From Aquificota bacterium (lineage in GTDB: Bacteria > Aquificota > Aquificia > Aquificales > Hydrogenothermaceae): a DNA stretch of 64,000 nt. The notes below the pieces were generated by a model. The model did not search any database, was not told where the DNA came from, and saw only the letters and a program-made list of their open reading frames with translations. Made by a program: the position numbers and the translations under genes. Within the stretch, counting starts at the first letter, position 1. Each line of letters opens with the position of its first letter. The stretch covers positions 62,001 to 126,000 of the forward strand of contig JAADDZ010000015.1 of assembly GCA_013153635.1 (NCBI GenBank), written 5' to 3'. This document shows, in pieces, positions 16,030 to 25,076 of the stretch.

Positions 16030-17743
16030 CGATAGCTCTTGATGCGTAGGTTTTGTTCGAATGGTACGCTTTTTTAGGTTTTTCTTTTAGGACTACATTA
16101 AATCTAGAAAAACCACTGTCTTGAAGAATGTTTTCTATATCTTTTATAAGAGTCTGCACATTGTTTAGTTCAAAGTTAGGGTTCAAAACTAGTTTTAGAT
16201 AGTTGTTTCTCATAATTGTTCTTACAGAAACCTTATCATCTGAAAATGTAAAATCAAAGCTGTTTTTTGTGGTTATCTCTTCTCTTTCAAATAGCTGTTC
16301 ATCATAAGAAAGATACTGTTTTGAAGGTGTGTCTTGATTTGAAAAAGAGCTATTTTGGAAAGTCTCTTGAACCTCTGTCCGCTCTAACAGAGCTGTACTT
16401 TCGAAATTGAACATAGCTTTTGTATGGGACAAAGGGGGTTTTTGATTTTTTTCTATCTTTTTTTCGTGTTTTGTATCTTTTATAACTATGTTTTCTATAA
16501 TTTTAAAATCTGTATTTGTCTGGTTTTTTTGCTTTGGAAAAGAAGGACTGTTTTCTTTATCTAGTATAAGTTTTGTTTGAATAGTTTTTTCTACAGACTC
16601 CCTACCTTGGAGGGATTTGGTTTCCTCTTCGCGGAGGATATGAACTTTTATTTCTTTTTTTTCTTTCGTATAGAAGGTTATAGGTTCATTTTTATGTACT
16701 TTTTCTTCTGTTAAAGGGGTATAGTTACTAAAGTTTTTTTCATATGACTTTTGGGTATTTAACTTCTGTTTAGGAGGGCTTATTTTATATGAAAGGTTCA
16801 CAGGATTTGTATGTTTGAAATTGTCTATCTTTTCTTTTGGCAGATTTTCAGGTCTAGTTTTGTAGGGAGTTTGAGGTATGTATTCACTGGGAGAAACAGT
16901 CAGTTTTATAGTAGGTAACCGTTTTTTATCGTTATGCTCTATATCTGTTTTGTTGGAAGGTTGTGCGAAACTGGTTTTATAGTAAGGAGTCTGCTTTGTA
17001 CCAAAGGATAGTTTATGTGATATTTGGGTTTCTTTAGAGGCTTTTTTTAGGGTATCTATATTTTGGTAAAAAGCATAGGTTGTATCAATTTTTGTTTTAG
17101 GATTTGTAGTTTTTTTAGGGGTTATTTTTTGAGATTCAAATTGGAAAGACACTGATAAGTTTGTTTCTTTTGGAATGGTCTTAGTTAGTTTTGGAGGTTG
17201 GACTGGTTTTGTATTCTTATTTTTCTGTGTTGAGTTTACTGTTGTAAGCTGGAGTTGGTGTTTTATCTGACTTTTGTATTTGGGATATGTTGGAAAATCT
17301 GTTTTATGTTCTGTTTTTGGAGGTTGGACATTTGTATCTATCAATCTTTTCCCATCTTTTTTTAGGGGAGGAGTCTTGGGTTGGTGTTTTTGAACAGAAG
17401 GAATAGCTACTGTATTGGAATACTCTTTCGGAGATAAGGGTACAGGAAAATTCTCTGCCTCTTTTTGAATATTCTGTCTTTTTTTTAAAATAGAATGGTC
17501 GTTAGTTCTTGATTTTGTAGGAAGCTTTTTCGGATAGAAACTATCTAATAGTTTATCTTTTGTCTGTTTGGGAGAGTTTGTTGGTGTATATATTGATTTA
17601 TTCTGTGTTTTGTTTTTATTTGAAAGGTTTTGAAATTTTTTCATATGGGAAAAAAATATATCGTCAAATACAGTTTTTGGTACTTTTTTTCCCTTTTTTG
17701 TCTCTAAACCTAAAGCTTTGCTAAAAGCAAGATGTTTTATCAA
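16016..17743 (-). CDS. FliK-like hook-length control protein (tentative)
   Basis: A 575-residue, low-complexity protein rich in Lys, Thr, Pro, Gln and Ser, first in the flagellar operon. Only the last 80 residues look folded (a segment around VRTIMRNNYLKLVLNPNFELNNV followed by a helix and a beta strand), which is reminiscent of the C-terminal Flg_hook domain of FliK. A long disordered ruler followed by a compact C-terminal domain and the location make hook-length control the best guess. I prefer the TTG at 17743, 8 bases after GAGG; a TTG at 17761 lacks a ribosome binding site. A sigma-28-like promoter lies upstream. Confidence 0.6.
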   Translation of the reverse strand: MIKHLAFSKALGLETKKGKKVPKTVFDDIFFSHMKKFQNLSNKNKTQNKSIYTPTNSPKQTKDKLLDSFYPKKLPTKSRTNDHSILKKRQNIQKEAENFPVPLSPKEYSNTVAIPSVQKHQPKTPPLKKDGKRLIDTNVQPPKTEHKTDFPTYPKYKSQIKHQLQLTTVNSTQKNKNTKPVQPPKLTKTIPKETNLSVSFQFESQKITPKKTTNPKTKIDTTYAFYQNIDTLKKASKETQISHKLSFGTKQTPYYKTSFAQPSNKTDIEHNDKKRLPTIKLTVSPSEYIPQTPYKTRPENLPKEKIDNFKHTNPVNLSYKISPPKQKLNTQKSYEKNFSNYTPLTEEKVHKNEPITFYTKEKKEIKVHILREEETKSLQGRESVEKTIQTKLILDKENSPSFPKQKNQTNTDFKIIENIVIKDTKHEKKIEKNQKPPLSHTKAMFNFESTALLERTEVQETFQNSSFSNQDTPSKQYLSYDEQLFEREEITTKNSFDFTFSDDKVSVRTIMRNNYLKLVLNPNFELNNVQTLIKDIENILQDSGFSRFNVVLKEKPKKAYHSNKTYASRAIDVKV

Positions 17744-17777
17744 AAATACTTCCTCATACAAAGGATACTTTTGTATG

Positions 17778-17804
17778 TTTTCGGAATAGAAAACAGATTT
17801 CTTA
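17778..17804 (-). promoter_or_regulatory. Candidate sigma-28 promoter of the flagellar operon
   Basis: On the minus strand TAAGAAAT, 11 bases, then TCCGAAAA. The second element matches six of eight bases of the sigma-28 consensus GCCGATAA and resembles the stronger TCCGATAA upstream of flgL in this window. The first element is a weak match to TAAAGTTT. It lies between tmk and the FliK-like gene. Confidence 0.35.
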
Positions 17805-17818
17805 AGGGAAGGGGAGGT

Positions 17819-18448
17819 TTACAAGTATTCTTTGAATCTACTCTCAAAGATTTTTATGATTTTTGCAGATATTTCTTGAGGAGAGTTTAGTCCATCTATC
17901 ACTACTACTCTATTTTTTTCCTCTTGGGCTATTTTTAGAAAACCTTCTCTTAGTTTTTTATGAAAATCAATATCTTCCTGTTCTATCCTGTCAAAACCTC
18001 TCTCTTCTCTTATCCTTTTTAATCCTTCCTCTACAGGTATGTCTATCAAAAAAGTGATGTCTGGAGTCAGATTGTCAGTGGCTAGTTTGTTTAGGTATTT
18101 TACTACTTCTTTATCTATATTTCGTGCGTATCCTTGATATGCAAGGGTAGAATCTATATATCTGTCTGAAATCACTATATATCCTTTTTCTAAAAGTGGT
18201 TTTATCTTGTTTTCTACATGTAAAACCCTATCAGCTTCGTACAGAAAAAGCTCTGCAAGAGAGGGGAAAACTTCTTCGGTTGGAGTAAGAAGAATCTCCC
18301 TTATTTTCTTTCCTGTGTCAGTTCCCCCCGGTTCTCTAGTTAGAGCTACTTTTGGGTTTTGTTCTTTTAGATAGTTATATAGCTCTTTGGCTTGGGTTGA
18401 TTTTCCTGCACCTTCTATACCTTCAAAAGTTACAAATAGTCCTTTCAT
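17819..18448 (-). CDS. tmk: Thymidylate kinase
   Basis: A 209-residue dTMP kinase for dTTP synthesis. The P-loop GIEGAGKST follows MKGLFVTFE directly; the DR(Y/H) motif (ISDRYIDSTLAYQGYAR) and the lid region after DIPVEEGLKRI are present. The ATG at 18448 has GAGGAAAG just upstream; earlier in-frame starts extend into the promoter. It may be co-transcribed with the flagellar operon, which starts 75 bases downstream. Confidence 0.95.
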   Translation of the reverse strand: MKGLFVTFEGIEGAGKSTQAKELYNYLKEQNPKVALTREPGGTDTGKKIREILLTPTEEVFPSLAELFLYEADRVLHVENKIKPLLEKGYIVISDRYIDSTLAYQGYARNIDKEVVKYLNKLATDNLTPDITFLIDIPVEEGLKRIREERGFDRIEQEDIDFHKKLREGFLKIAQEEKNRVVVIDGLNSPQEISAKIIKIFESRFKEYL

Positions 18449-18469
18449 CGCTTTCCTCTTTTTGTTAAT

Positions 18470-18497
18470 TTGAAATTTATATAAAACCATATATAAT
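18470..18497 (+). promoter_or_regulatory. Sigma-70 promoter of tRNA-Ser
   Basis: TTGAAA (18470-18475), 16 bases, TATAAT (18492-18497); the tRNA begins 15 bases later. It lies face to face with the tmk promoter on the other strand, with both -10 and -35 elements interleaved. Confidence 0.75.
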
Positions 18498-18505
18498 ATT
18501 GTCAA
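18476..18505 (-). promoter_or_regulatory. Sigma-70 promoter of tmk
   Basis: On the minus strand a perfect TTGACA (18505-18500), 18 bases, TATAAA (18481-18476). Expected transcription start is near 18469, leaving about 20 bases of leader with the GAGGAAAG site. It occupies the same DNA as the tRNA-Ser promoter. Confidence 0.78.
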
Positions 18506-18512
18506 TGTCTTT

Positions 18513-18601
<89 letters not shown>

Positions 18602-18603
18602 TT

Positions 18604-19719
18604 TCAGGAAAAAATCACCATATCATCTGTATGTATGACTTCTTTTGGTTTTTTCTTTAGTATCTTTTCTATCTCTTTTGTTTTCTTTCCTGCTATCTTC
18701 TTTAGCTCTTTGTAAGAATAATTTACTATACCCTTTCCTATCATCTCTTCTTCTTCATTTAACACAGCTACTACATCTTTCTTTGAGAATATACCTTCAA
18801 CGCTTTTGATACCAGCAGGTAGGAGACTTTTCCCCTCTTTTAGAGCTTCTTGGGCGCCTTTATCTACTATGATTCTTCCTTTTGGGTAAGACAAAGATGC
18901 TAGCCATCTTTTTTTGCTACTAACCTTCTTTTTGGTATGAGGGTATATGTATGTACCGATAGGCTCTTCTTGTAGTAGGATTTTTTCTAGTATGTTTTCT
19001 TTTTTTGGAGCTATGATTACTGGAATCCCTTGAGATACGGCTATTTTTGCCGCCTCTAGTTTGCTCCTCATTCCCCCACTTCCATATCTTGATTTTGTGG
19101 CTTTTGCAAATTTTAGACTTTTTTCTATATCTTTTATCTCTTTTATAAGCTGAACTTTTTCTTTTAGAGGGTCTCCTGTATAGACTCCTCCAGCTGTTGA
19201 AAGTATGATTAATAGGTCAGCTTTTACCAAGGTGCTTACATGTGCGGCTAGAAAATCATTATCTCCAAATACTATCTCCTCTACTGCTACTGTATCATTT
19301 TCGTTTATTATCGGAACTACATCAAATTCGAGGAGTTTTTCCAAGGTCTGTCTTGCATAGTTGTACCTCTTTCTATCTCTTAAACCTTCTAAAGTTAAGA
19401 GAATCTGTCCTATGTTCATACCTTTTTTAGAGAAAATTTTATCGTAAATCTGCATCAAAAATGCCTGACCTACCGCTGATACAGCCTGCTTTTCTGATAT
19501 AGTTTGGGGTTTTCTTGTTAGGTTCAGCTTTTTTATCCCTGCTAAAATAGCTCCAGATGATACTACTAGGACTTCTATATCTTTTTCTTTTAATGTTTTT
19601 ACCTGTGAAGATAGATTTTCTATAAATTCTGTATCTATATCTCCGCTTTTTTCGAGGAGTTGCGAACCTATTTTTATTACTATCTTTTTTGCCTGTTTTA
19701 CCGCTTTTTCCCTGTCCAT
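18604..19719 (-). CDS. proB: Glutamate 5-kinase
   Basis: A 371-residue enzyme for the first step of proline synthesis. The amino-acid kinase domain (KIVIKIGSQLLEK start, SSGAILAG, NENDTVAVEEIVFGDND, KSRYGSGGMRSKL) covers residues 1-260, and a C-terminal PUA domain (GRIIVDKGAQEAL onward) completes it. Normal length. Its stop lies two bases from the convergent tRNA-Ser. It overlaps the preceding gene's stop (TAATG). Confidence 0.96.
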   Translation of the reverse strand: MDREKAVKQAKKIVIKIGSQLLEKSGDIDTEFIENLSSQVKTLKEKDIEVLVVSSGAILAGIKKLNLTRKPQTISEKQAVSAVGQAFLMQIYDKIFSKKGMNIGQILLTLEGLRDRKRYNYARQTLEKLLEFDVVPIINENDTVAVEEIVFGDNDFLAAHVSTLVKADLLIILSTAGGVYTGDPLKEKVQLIKEIKDIEKSLKFAKATKSRYGSGGMRSKLEAAKIAVSQGIPVIIAPKKENILEKILLQEEPIGTYIYPHTKKKVSSKKRWLASLSYPKGRIIVDKGAQEALKEGKSLLPAGIKSVEGIFSKKDVVAVLNEEEEMIGKGIVNYSYKELKKIAGKKTKEIEKILKKKPKEVIHTDDMVIFS

Positions 19720-20588
19720 TACTCTAAGTTATCATATATTTTGTCTATGTTGTACTTTATCATCTGTATGTATGTCTTATCTATCCCAAAAGGGTCTAAC
19801 AAAACTACTTTTACATTGGTGGAACGGATTATAAGGTCTGTATATTTTTTGTTGTAGAATTGGACAGATGCAAATATAGCTTTTATTTTAAATCTGTTTA
19901 TCTGTTTTATTATGTTGAGTATATGTTTTGCGGTAGGCTCTCTTCCATGTCCAAGCTCTATAACATCTAGATATATCAATCCAAATCTCTTAGTAAAATA
20001 AGGCCAAGTGTAGTGATAGGATATGAAGTATCTATTTCTTAAAGTAGAGAATTTGTTTGTACCGTATTTTAGAACTGTATCTACCTCTTTAGAGAATTTT
20101 TCAAAGTTAGTCTGATAGTAGTACATATTCTCTGGGTCTAGGTCTCTTAGTTTAGAGAGGATATGTTTTGCTATGATTTTTGCATTTATTGGGTCTAACC
20201 ATATCGCTGGGTGAGGATTTTTATGGTTTTCTTCGTTTGAGTGGTTATGTTCAAACTCAAACTTATATATGAGATTTAGGTCTTTTAAGTTTATCAGTTT
20301 TATTACTTCTCCTTTGGCTTTTGTTCTTGTGATTTTTTCTAAGTTGGGTTCTCCGACTCCTATGTACAAAAATAGGTCAGCTTCGTAGATTAACTTTATA
20401 TCACTTATCTTGTATTCATAAAAATGAACAGATGCCTGTGGAGGTATAACATAATGAGCTTCTACTTTGTCTCCTCCTACCGCTTTTACTATGTCGCTAA
20501 TAGGTTTGATAGAAGAAACTATTACAGGTCTAGAAAAGGAGACCAAAAAAATAGATAAAACTGAAAAGATAATTAATATAAATCTCAT
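19719..20588 (-). CDS. ZnuA/TroA-type metal-binding periplasmic protein
   Basis: A 289-residue ABC-transporter solute-binding protein of the TroA/ZnuA metal family. A signal peptide covers about residues 1-19; PVIVSSIKPISDIVKAVGGD is the typical mature start. The His-rich loop (EFEHNHSNEENHKNPHPAIWLDP), a His at about 55 (SVHFYEY), a later FISYHYTWPYF and ELGHGREPT supply metal ligands. No ATPase or permease gene is adjacent, so it must work with subunits coded elsewhere. It is coupled to pncB upstream and proB downstream by overlapping stop/start codons. Confidence 0.85.
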   Translation of the reverse strand: MRFILIIFSVLSIFLVSFSRPVIVSSIKPISDIVKAVGGDKVEAHYVIPPQASVHFYEYKISDIKLIYEADLFLYIGVGEPNLEKITRTKAKGEVIKLINLKDLNLIYKFEFEHNHSNEENHKNPHPAIWLDPINAKIIAKHILSKLRDLDPENMYYYQTNFEKFSKEVDTVLKYGTNKFSTLRNRYFISYHYTWPYFTKRFGLIYLDVIELGHGREPTAKHILNIIKQINRFKIKAIFASVQFYNKKYTDLIIRSTNVKVVLLDPFGIDKTYIQMIKYNIDKIYDNLE

Positions 20589-21937
20589 CTGTTCTCTCCT
20601 TTTAAAGCTTTTATAGTCTGCTCTATTGTATTTTCTAACTTTTTACTTATCTGTGGTAGGAAAATCTCATTTGAGTAAATATCTTTTATGTTTTGAGGGA
20701 TTTTAGATAGATTTTTTATAGTCTTTAACCTAATCTCTTCCAAAGATGGAACACTTTTTACAAGTTTTCCATCTTTTATAAATAGGGTCAGAAGTTTTTC
20801 TCCCTCAAAAGCTTCATCATACAAGGCTAAAATATCTTTTTCTATAACTCCATCTTTGTAATAACGAAATACCTGTTTTTTTGCAGGATAAGTTATCTTT
20901 TTTGTACTTAGTTTCATCTTTGGCTTACCATCATACTCCACTAACTTGTAAGCACAGTCAAGATACGGCACGTCAGCAGATACGGCTAGCTCTGTACCTA
21001 CCCCCCAAGCATCTATAGGAGCATTCTGGTCTAGAAGTTCTTTTATCTTGTATTCGTTTATACCTCCACTTACAAAGATTTTTGCCTCTGTTAAACCTGC
21101 TTCATCTAACAATTTTCGTGCTTCTTTGGATAGATAGAGAATATCTCCACTGTCTAACCTTATACCTTTAAAGTTCTTTAGTTTTAAATTTTTTACAACC
21201 TTTATAGCTTTTTTAATACCTTCTATCGTGTCAAAAGTATCTACCAGAAAAACAGAACCTTCTGGGTACTGTTTTGCAAAAGCTTCAAAAGCTTTTTCTT
21301 CATCTCCAAAAGCTAGGATAAAAGAGTGAGCCATAGTACCGTACAACCTTATATTGTACTCTTTTCCTGCAAGAACATTAGAAGTCCCTACAAACCCTCC
21401 AATGAAAGAATTCCTTGCTGTTTTCATTCCTGCATCTGTACCGTGCGCTCTTCTAAGCCCAAAGTCTACTAAGTCTGTTCCTTTTGCCACAGAGTAACAT
21501 CTCAAAGCTTTTGTCGCTATTAGTATAGATATTTGTAAAGTGTTTATCAGAAACGTTTCTATAATCTGGGCTTCTATAAGAGGAGCTTCTATTTGGACTA
21601 TAGGTTCATTAGGAAATACTATCTGTCCTTCTTCTACCCCATAAACATTTCCAGAAAATCTAAAGTCTCTTAGGTAGTCCAAAAAGTCATCACTAAACTT
21701 TTTGGTACTTTTTAAAAAATCTATATGTTCACTGCTAAATCTTATGTTCTGCAAGTAATATAGAAGCTGTTCTAATCCTGCACTTACAAGATAAGGTCTT
21801 CTTTTGTCAGGTCTTGTATAAAAATCAAACACCGCTGTTTTGTTCATATTTTCTTTAAAATAGACTTGAGCCATCGTTAGTTCGTAAAGGTCTGTTAGCA
21901 AAGCCATATTATCTTCGTTCACAAAAGGATATTTCAT
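20585..21937 (-). CDS. pncB: Nicotinate phosphoribosyltransferase
   Basis: A 450-residue NAD salvage enzyme forming nicotinate mononucleotide from nicotinate and PRPP. Visible hallmarks are DLYELTMAQVYF at the N-terminus, DFGLRRAHG, GTMAHSFILAFG with the catalytic-site His, and IRLDSGDI. A GAGGG site precedes the ATG. It heads a unit with the metal-binding protein and proB. Confidence 0.93.
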   Translation of the reverse strand: MKYPFVNEDNMALLTDLYELTMAQVYFKENMNKTAVFDFYTRPDKRRPYLVSAGLEQLLYYLQNIRFSSEHIDFLKSTKKFSDDFLDYLRDFRFSGNVYGVEEGQIVFPNEPIVQIEAPLIEAQIIETFLINTLQISILIATKALRCYSVAKGTDLVDFGLRRAHGTDAGMKTARNSFIGGFVGTSNVLAGKEYNIRLYGTMAHSFILAFGDEEKAFEAFAKQYPEGSVFLVDTFDTIEGIKKAIKVVKNLKLKNFKGIRLDSGDILYLSKEARKLLDEAGLTEAKIFVSGGINEYKIKELLDQNAPIDAWGVGTELAVSADVPYLDCAYKLVEYDGKPKMKLSTKKITYPAKKQVFRYYKDGVIEKDILALYDEAFEGEKLLTLFIKDGKLVKSVPSLEEIRLKTIKNLSKIPQNIKDIYSNEIFLPQISKKLENTIEQTIKALKGENR

Positions 21938-22052
21938 AGGTAACCCTCTACTAAAATCTTTGTTAAAATAATCTTCATTATGAAAATCAGAAGAACCATT
22001 TTATAATTTTGATACATTATTTTAGAACAAAATCTAAATCTTTCTAAGGAAA

Positions 22053-22949
22053 ATGGAAAAAAGAATAAAAATAGCTCTTTTACAGATGAGTTCTTCAAAA
22101 GATATAGAAGAAAACGAAAAGAAGGCAGTCTCTCTGATAAAAAAAGCTACGAAGAAAGGGGCAAAAATCGTATGTACCCAAGAGCTTTTTAAAACAGAGT
22201 ACTTCCCTCAAGTAGAGCGGTGGTCTTATTTTAGATACGCAGAAAAGATAAACGAAAATTCAAAATCTATAAAAAAATACCAAAAACTTGCAAAAGAGTT
22301 AAATGTAGTGCTGATTCTTAGCTTGTTTGAAAAAAGGGCTGACGGTATATATCACAATACGGCGGTTGTTATAGATGCTGATGGTAGGTATTTAGGGAAG
22401 TATAGGAAGATGCATATCCCTGACGACCCTCATTTTTATGAAAAATTCTATTTTACTCCGGGAGATTTAGGGTACAAAGTTTTTGATACAAAGTATGGAA
22501 AGATAGGCGTTCTTATCTGCTGGGATCAGTGGTTTCCAGAAGCGGCTAGACTAACTGCAATGAAAGGAGCAAAGATAATCTTTTACCCTACAGCTATAGG
22601 CTGGCTTCCTTCAGAAAAAGAAAAATACGGAAAATCTCAATATAACGCTTGGGAAACTATACAGCGTTCTCACGCAGTAGCCAACGGTATATATGTAGCT
22701 TCAGTAAATAGAGTAGGTTTTGAAGAAAGCCCTGACAAAGATGAAGGTATAGAGTTTTGGGGGAAAAGTTTTATTTCTAACCCTTATGGAGAAATAATAA
22801 AACAAGCATCTTCAAAAAGGGAAGAGATTGTTTTAGCAGATGTAGATTTGTCTGTTATCGATGAGATTAGAACCAGTTGGCCTTTTTTCAGAGATAGAAG
22901 AATAGACAGCTACAAAGAGTTACAAAAAAGATGGTTGGAAGATGAGTAA
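22053..22949 (+). CDS. aguB: N-carbamoylputrescine amidase (nitrilase family)
   Basis: A 298-residue carbon-nitrogen hydrolase that converts N-carbamoylputrescine to putrescine in the agmatine route. The Glu-Lys-Cys triad is in CTQELFKTEYF, KYRKMHIPDDP and GVLICWDQWFPEAAR; the block AIGWLPSEKEKYG and the C-terminal NWPFF-like segment (TSWPFFRDRRIDSY) are typical of AguB rather than other nitrilases. AAGGA precedes the ATG. It overlaps bioD by eight bases. No agmatine deiminase gene is adjacent. Confidence 0.9.
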   Translation: MEKRIKIALLQMSSSKDIEENEKKAVSLIKKATKKGAKIVCTQELFKTEYFPQVERWSYFRYAEKINENSKSIKKYQKLAKELNVVLILSLFEKRADGIYHNTAVVIDADGRYLGKYRKMHIPDDPHFYEKFYFTPGDLGYKVFDTKYGKIGVLICWDQWFPEAARLTAMKGAKIIFYPTAIGWLPSEKEKYGKSQYNAWETIQRSHAVANGIYVASVNRVGFEESPDKDEGIEFWGKSFISNPYGEIIKQASSKREEIVLADVDLSVIDEIRTSWPFFRDRRIDSYKELQKRWLEDE

Positions 22950-23625
22950 AACAATCTTTGTTACAGCAACAGATACAGGTGTAGGCAAAACTACGGTATC
23001 AGCCGCATTAGCTAACTTGTTAAAAGAAAGAAAAAAACATGTAGGCTACTTTAAACCTATAGAAACAGGTTGTCAGCCTATACCCCAAGACGCAAAACTT
23101 CTGTCCAAGATAACAGGACAGCCTTTAGAGGAAGTAGTTTTGTATACATTTAGGCAACCTGTAGCTCCGTATGTAGCTGAAAAAATAGAGAGAAAATCCA
23201 TAGATGTCCAAAAGATAATTAAACACTTCTTTAGATTAAAACAGAAATATGAGTATCTTATTATCGAAGGAGCTGGAGGTATATGTGTACCTATCACCAA
23301 GATAAAAAATAGATTTTATACATACGTAGATTTAATCAAGGATATAAAAGCCCAGACTCTATTAGTAGCAAGAGGAACTTTAGGTACAATAAATCACACA
23401 TGTATGACCGTTAAAATACTAAAAGAAAACGAAATAAAACTCATAGGAATCATACTAAACTTATTTGAAGAAAACGATGACGTTTCACAGAATACGAATT
23501 CTATAGTTATTATGGAAATGACAGGAGTACCTGTTTTGGCAAAATGTAAAAAAACGAACACAGAACCTATACAAGAATGTAAAAACTCTCTCCAAGAGAA
23601 ACTGGAAAGAATTCTAAAATTATGA
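22942..23625 (+). CDS. bioD: Dethiobiotin synthetase
   Basis: A 227-residue ATP-dependent ligase of biotin synthesis. The P-loop is ATDTGVGKTT, followed by FKPIETGC (substrate Lys) and the EGAGGICVPI motif. Overlaps aguB by eight bases and the next gene by four, which suggests one transcript. bioA lies 29 kb away in this window, so the biotin genes are dispersed. Confidence 0.94.
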   Translation: MSKTIFVTATDTGVGKTTVSAALANLLKERKKHVGYFKPIETGCQPIPQDAKLLSKITGQPLEEVVLYTFRQPVAPYVAEKIERKSIDVQKIIKHFFRLKQKYEYLIIEGAGGICVPITKIKNRFYTYVDLIKDIKAQTLLVARGTLGTINHTCMTVKILKENEIKLIGIILNLFEENDDVSQNTNSIVIMEMTGVPVLAKCKKTNTEPIQECKNSLQEKLERILKL

Positions 23626-24194
23626 AAGTACTAGCCTCTATCTTGGCAGGAGGATTCTGTACAAGGTTCAGTTATCCAAAATTTTTGACCTTATACGGAA
23701 ATCGTACCCTTATAGAGATTTTGATAGAAGAGGCTAGCTATGCCTTTGACCAAGTAATTATTGTCTCTGGGCATTATCACAGATTATTAAAAATATATAC
23801 AAAAGTACCAGTAATCTACAATAGAGATTATCCAAAAGGAATGGCTTCTTCTATTAGAACCACCGTGAAATTTGCAAAAGAACACAATTTTGATGCTTTA
23901 TGTATACTGCCTTCTGACATGCCTTACATAAACAAAAAGATGCTTTTCTTGCTAAAAGAGTACTTATACAGAGAAAAGGTTGAAGGAGTCTCTTTCTGGT
24001 ATAAGGATAGACCATCTCCCCCGGCTATATTTTCTCATACTTTGTTTGATGAACTCTTAAAATTAGATGGAGATAAAGGAGCTAGGGCTGTTTTAAAAAA
24101 CAGTAAAAGTTTTTATATACAAGGATATGAAGATTATCTTATAGATATAGATACCTTAGATAACTACATAGATGTAATTACACCTTTTATATAA
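23622..24194 (+). CDS. MobA/MocA-like nucleotidyltransferase
   Basis: A 190-residue protein of the molybdenum cofactor cytidylyltransferase-like family. The nucleotide-binding LAGGFCTRFSYPKFL, GMASSIRTTVKFA and LPSDMPYINKKML segments match. Canonical MobA-type LAGGxSxRMGxxK is altered: Phe-Cys replaces Gly-Ser, and Phe replaces Met-Gly. It probably transfers a nucleotide to a molybdopterin or related cofactor, but a sugar nucleotidyltransferase is possible. It is the last gene of the aguB operon and overlaps the end of convergent dnaJ by eight bases. Confidence 0.75.
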   Translation: MKVLASILAGGFCTRFSYPKFLTLYGNRTLIEILIEEASYAFDQVIIVSGHYHRLLKIYTKVPVIYNRDYPKGMASSIRTTVKFAKEHNFDALCILPSDMPYINKKMLFLLKEYLYREKVEGVSFWYKDRPSPPAIFSHTLFDELLKLDGDKGARAVLKNSKSFYIQGYEDYLIDIDTLDNYIDVITPFI

Positions 24195-25071
24195 GAAAAA
24201 CCTTTATATATAAATCCCCAAAGACACCTTTTCTATTTTTGAATCCTCTACCTTTTATGCGGAAAATCGTTTTATTCTGCGTTTCTTTCGGTATTTTCAC
24301 TGAAAGTAGATTTCCATTAAGGTCGTAAAAAGATATATCAACAGGTAAGTTATCCTTTTTCAGTTTTATCTCTTTGTACAAATCTAACCCTTTCTTTTTA
24401 AAGGTCTTATGTTTGTAAAACTTTACCTTCAAATATAAATTACCTACCTCTGAAGGAGTTATATTCCCCCCCTGTTCTAAGAATAGAACTTCACCTTCGT
24501 CTATCCCTGATGGAACTTTAACAGTTTTTTCAATAAAATCTTCAAAGAAACCTTCCCCTTCACAAAAATGGCAAGGGTTTTGTATAACAAAACCTTTTGC
24601 CTTACAAGATAGACAGGGAATCTTAAGATTTAGATAAGTTATGTATCCTCTGTTCTTACATCTAGGACAGTTTGATAGTTTGCTATTTCTGGTTATACCT
24701 GTACCTTCACAATTTTTACATCTTTCTACTCTTTTGTACCTTATATTTTTGTTTGTTCCTGTGTAGGCTTCTTCTAAAGACAGGGTTAAGGTCTTGTAAA
24801 TGTCCTTTTTTATATGTTTAGACAGAAGTATCTTTTCAAGGGTCTTTTCTAAAGAAGACTTTATCTTTGAGTTTTGGTACAGCTTTTTATCATAAATTTT
24901 TCTCTTTTCTGGGTCTATAAGAGTTTTGTAAGCTTGGGTTATCATCTTGAACTTTTCATCGTCAGATTTGTTAATATCTGGGTGATACTTCTTCGCCAAG
25001 TTCCTATAAGCTACCTTTATCTGTTTAGAGGTAGCATCTTTAGGTATACCTAAAAGCTTATAAAAATCCAT
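24187..25071 (-). CDS. dnaJ: DnaJ co-chaperone, short form
   Basis: A 294-residue Hsp40 that delivers clients to DnaK. The J domain (residues 1-63) has the HPD motif (KKYHPDINK). Four CxxCxGxG-type zinc repeats follow (CKNCEGTG, CPRCKNRG, CLSCKAKG, CHFCEGEG, about 112-170), then the client-binding beta domains. The classical Gly/Phe-rich linker is absent, replaced by a Lys/Leu-rich helical stretch, and the C-terminal dimerisation tail is missing, so it is about 80 residues shorter than the norm. It follows grpE by five bases; dnaK is not nearby. Confidence 0.88.
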   Translation of the reverse strand: MDFYKLLGIPKDATSKQIKVAYRNLAKKYHPDINKSDDEKFKMITQAYKTLIDPEKRKIYDKKLYQNSKIKSSLEKTLEKILLSKHIKKDIYKTLTLSLEEAYTGTNKNIRYKRVERCKNCEGTGITRNSKLSNCPRCKNRGYITYLNLKIPCLSCKAKGFVIQNPCHFCEGEGFFEDFIEKTVKVPSGIDEGEVLFLEQGGNITPSEVGNLYLKVKFYKHKTFKKKGLDLYKEIKLKKDNLPVDISFYDLNGNLLSVKIPKETQNKTIFRIKGRGFKNRKGVFGDLYIKVFLI

Positions 25072-25076
25072 CTTTT

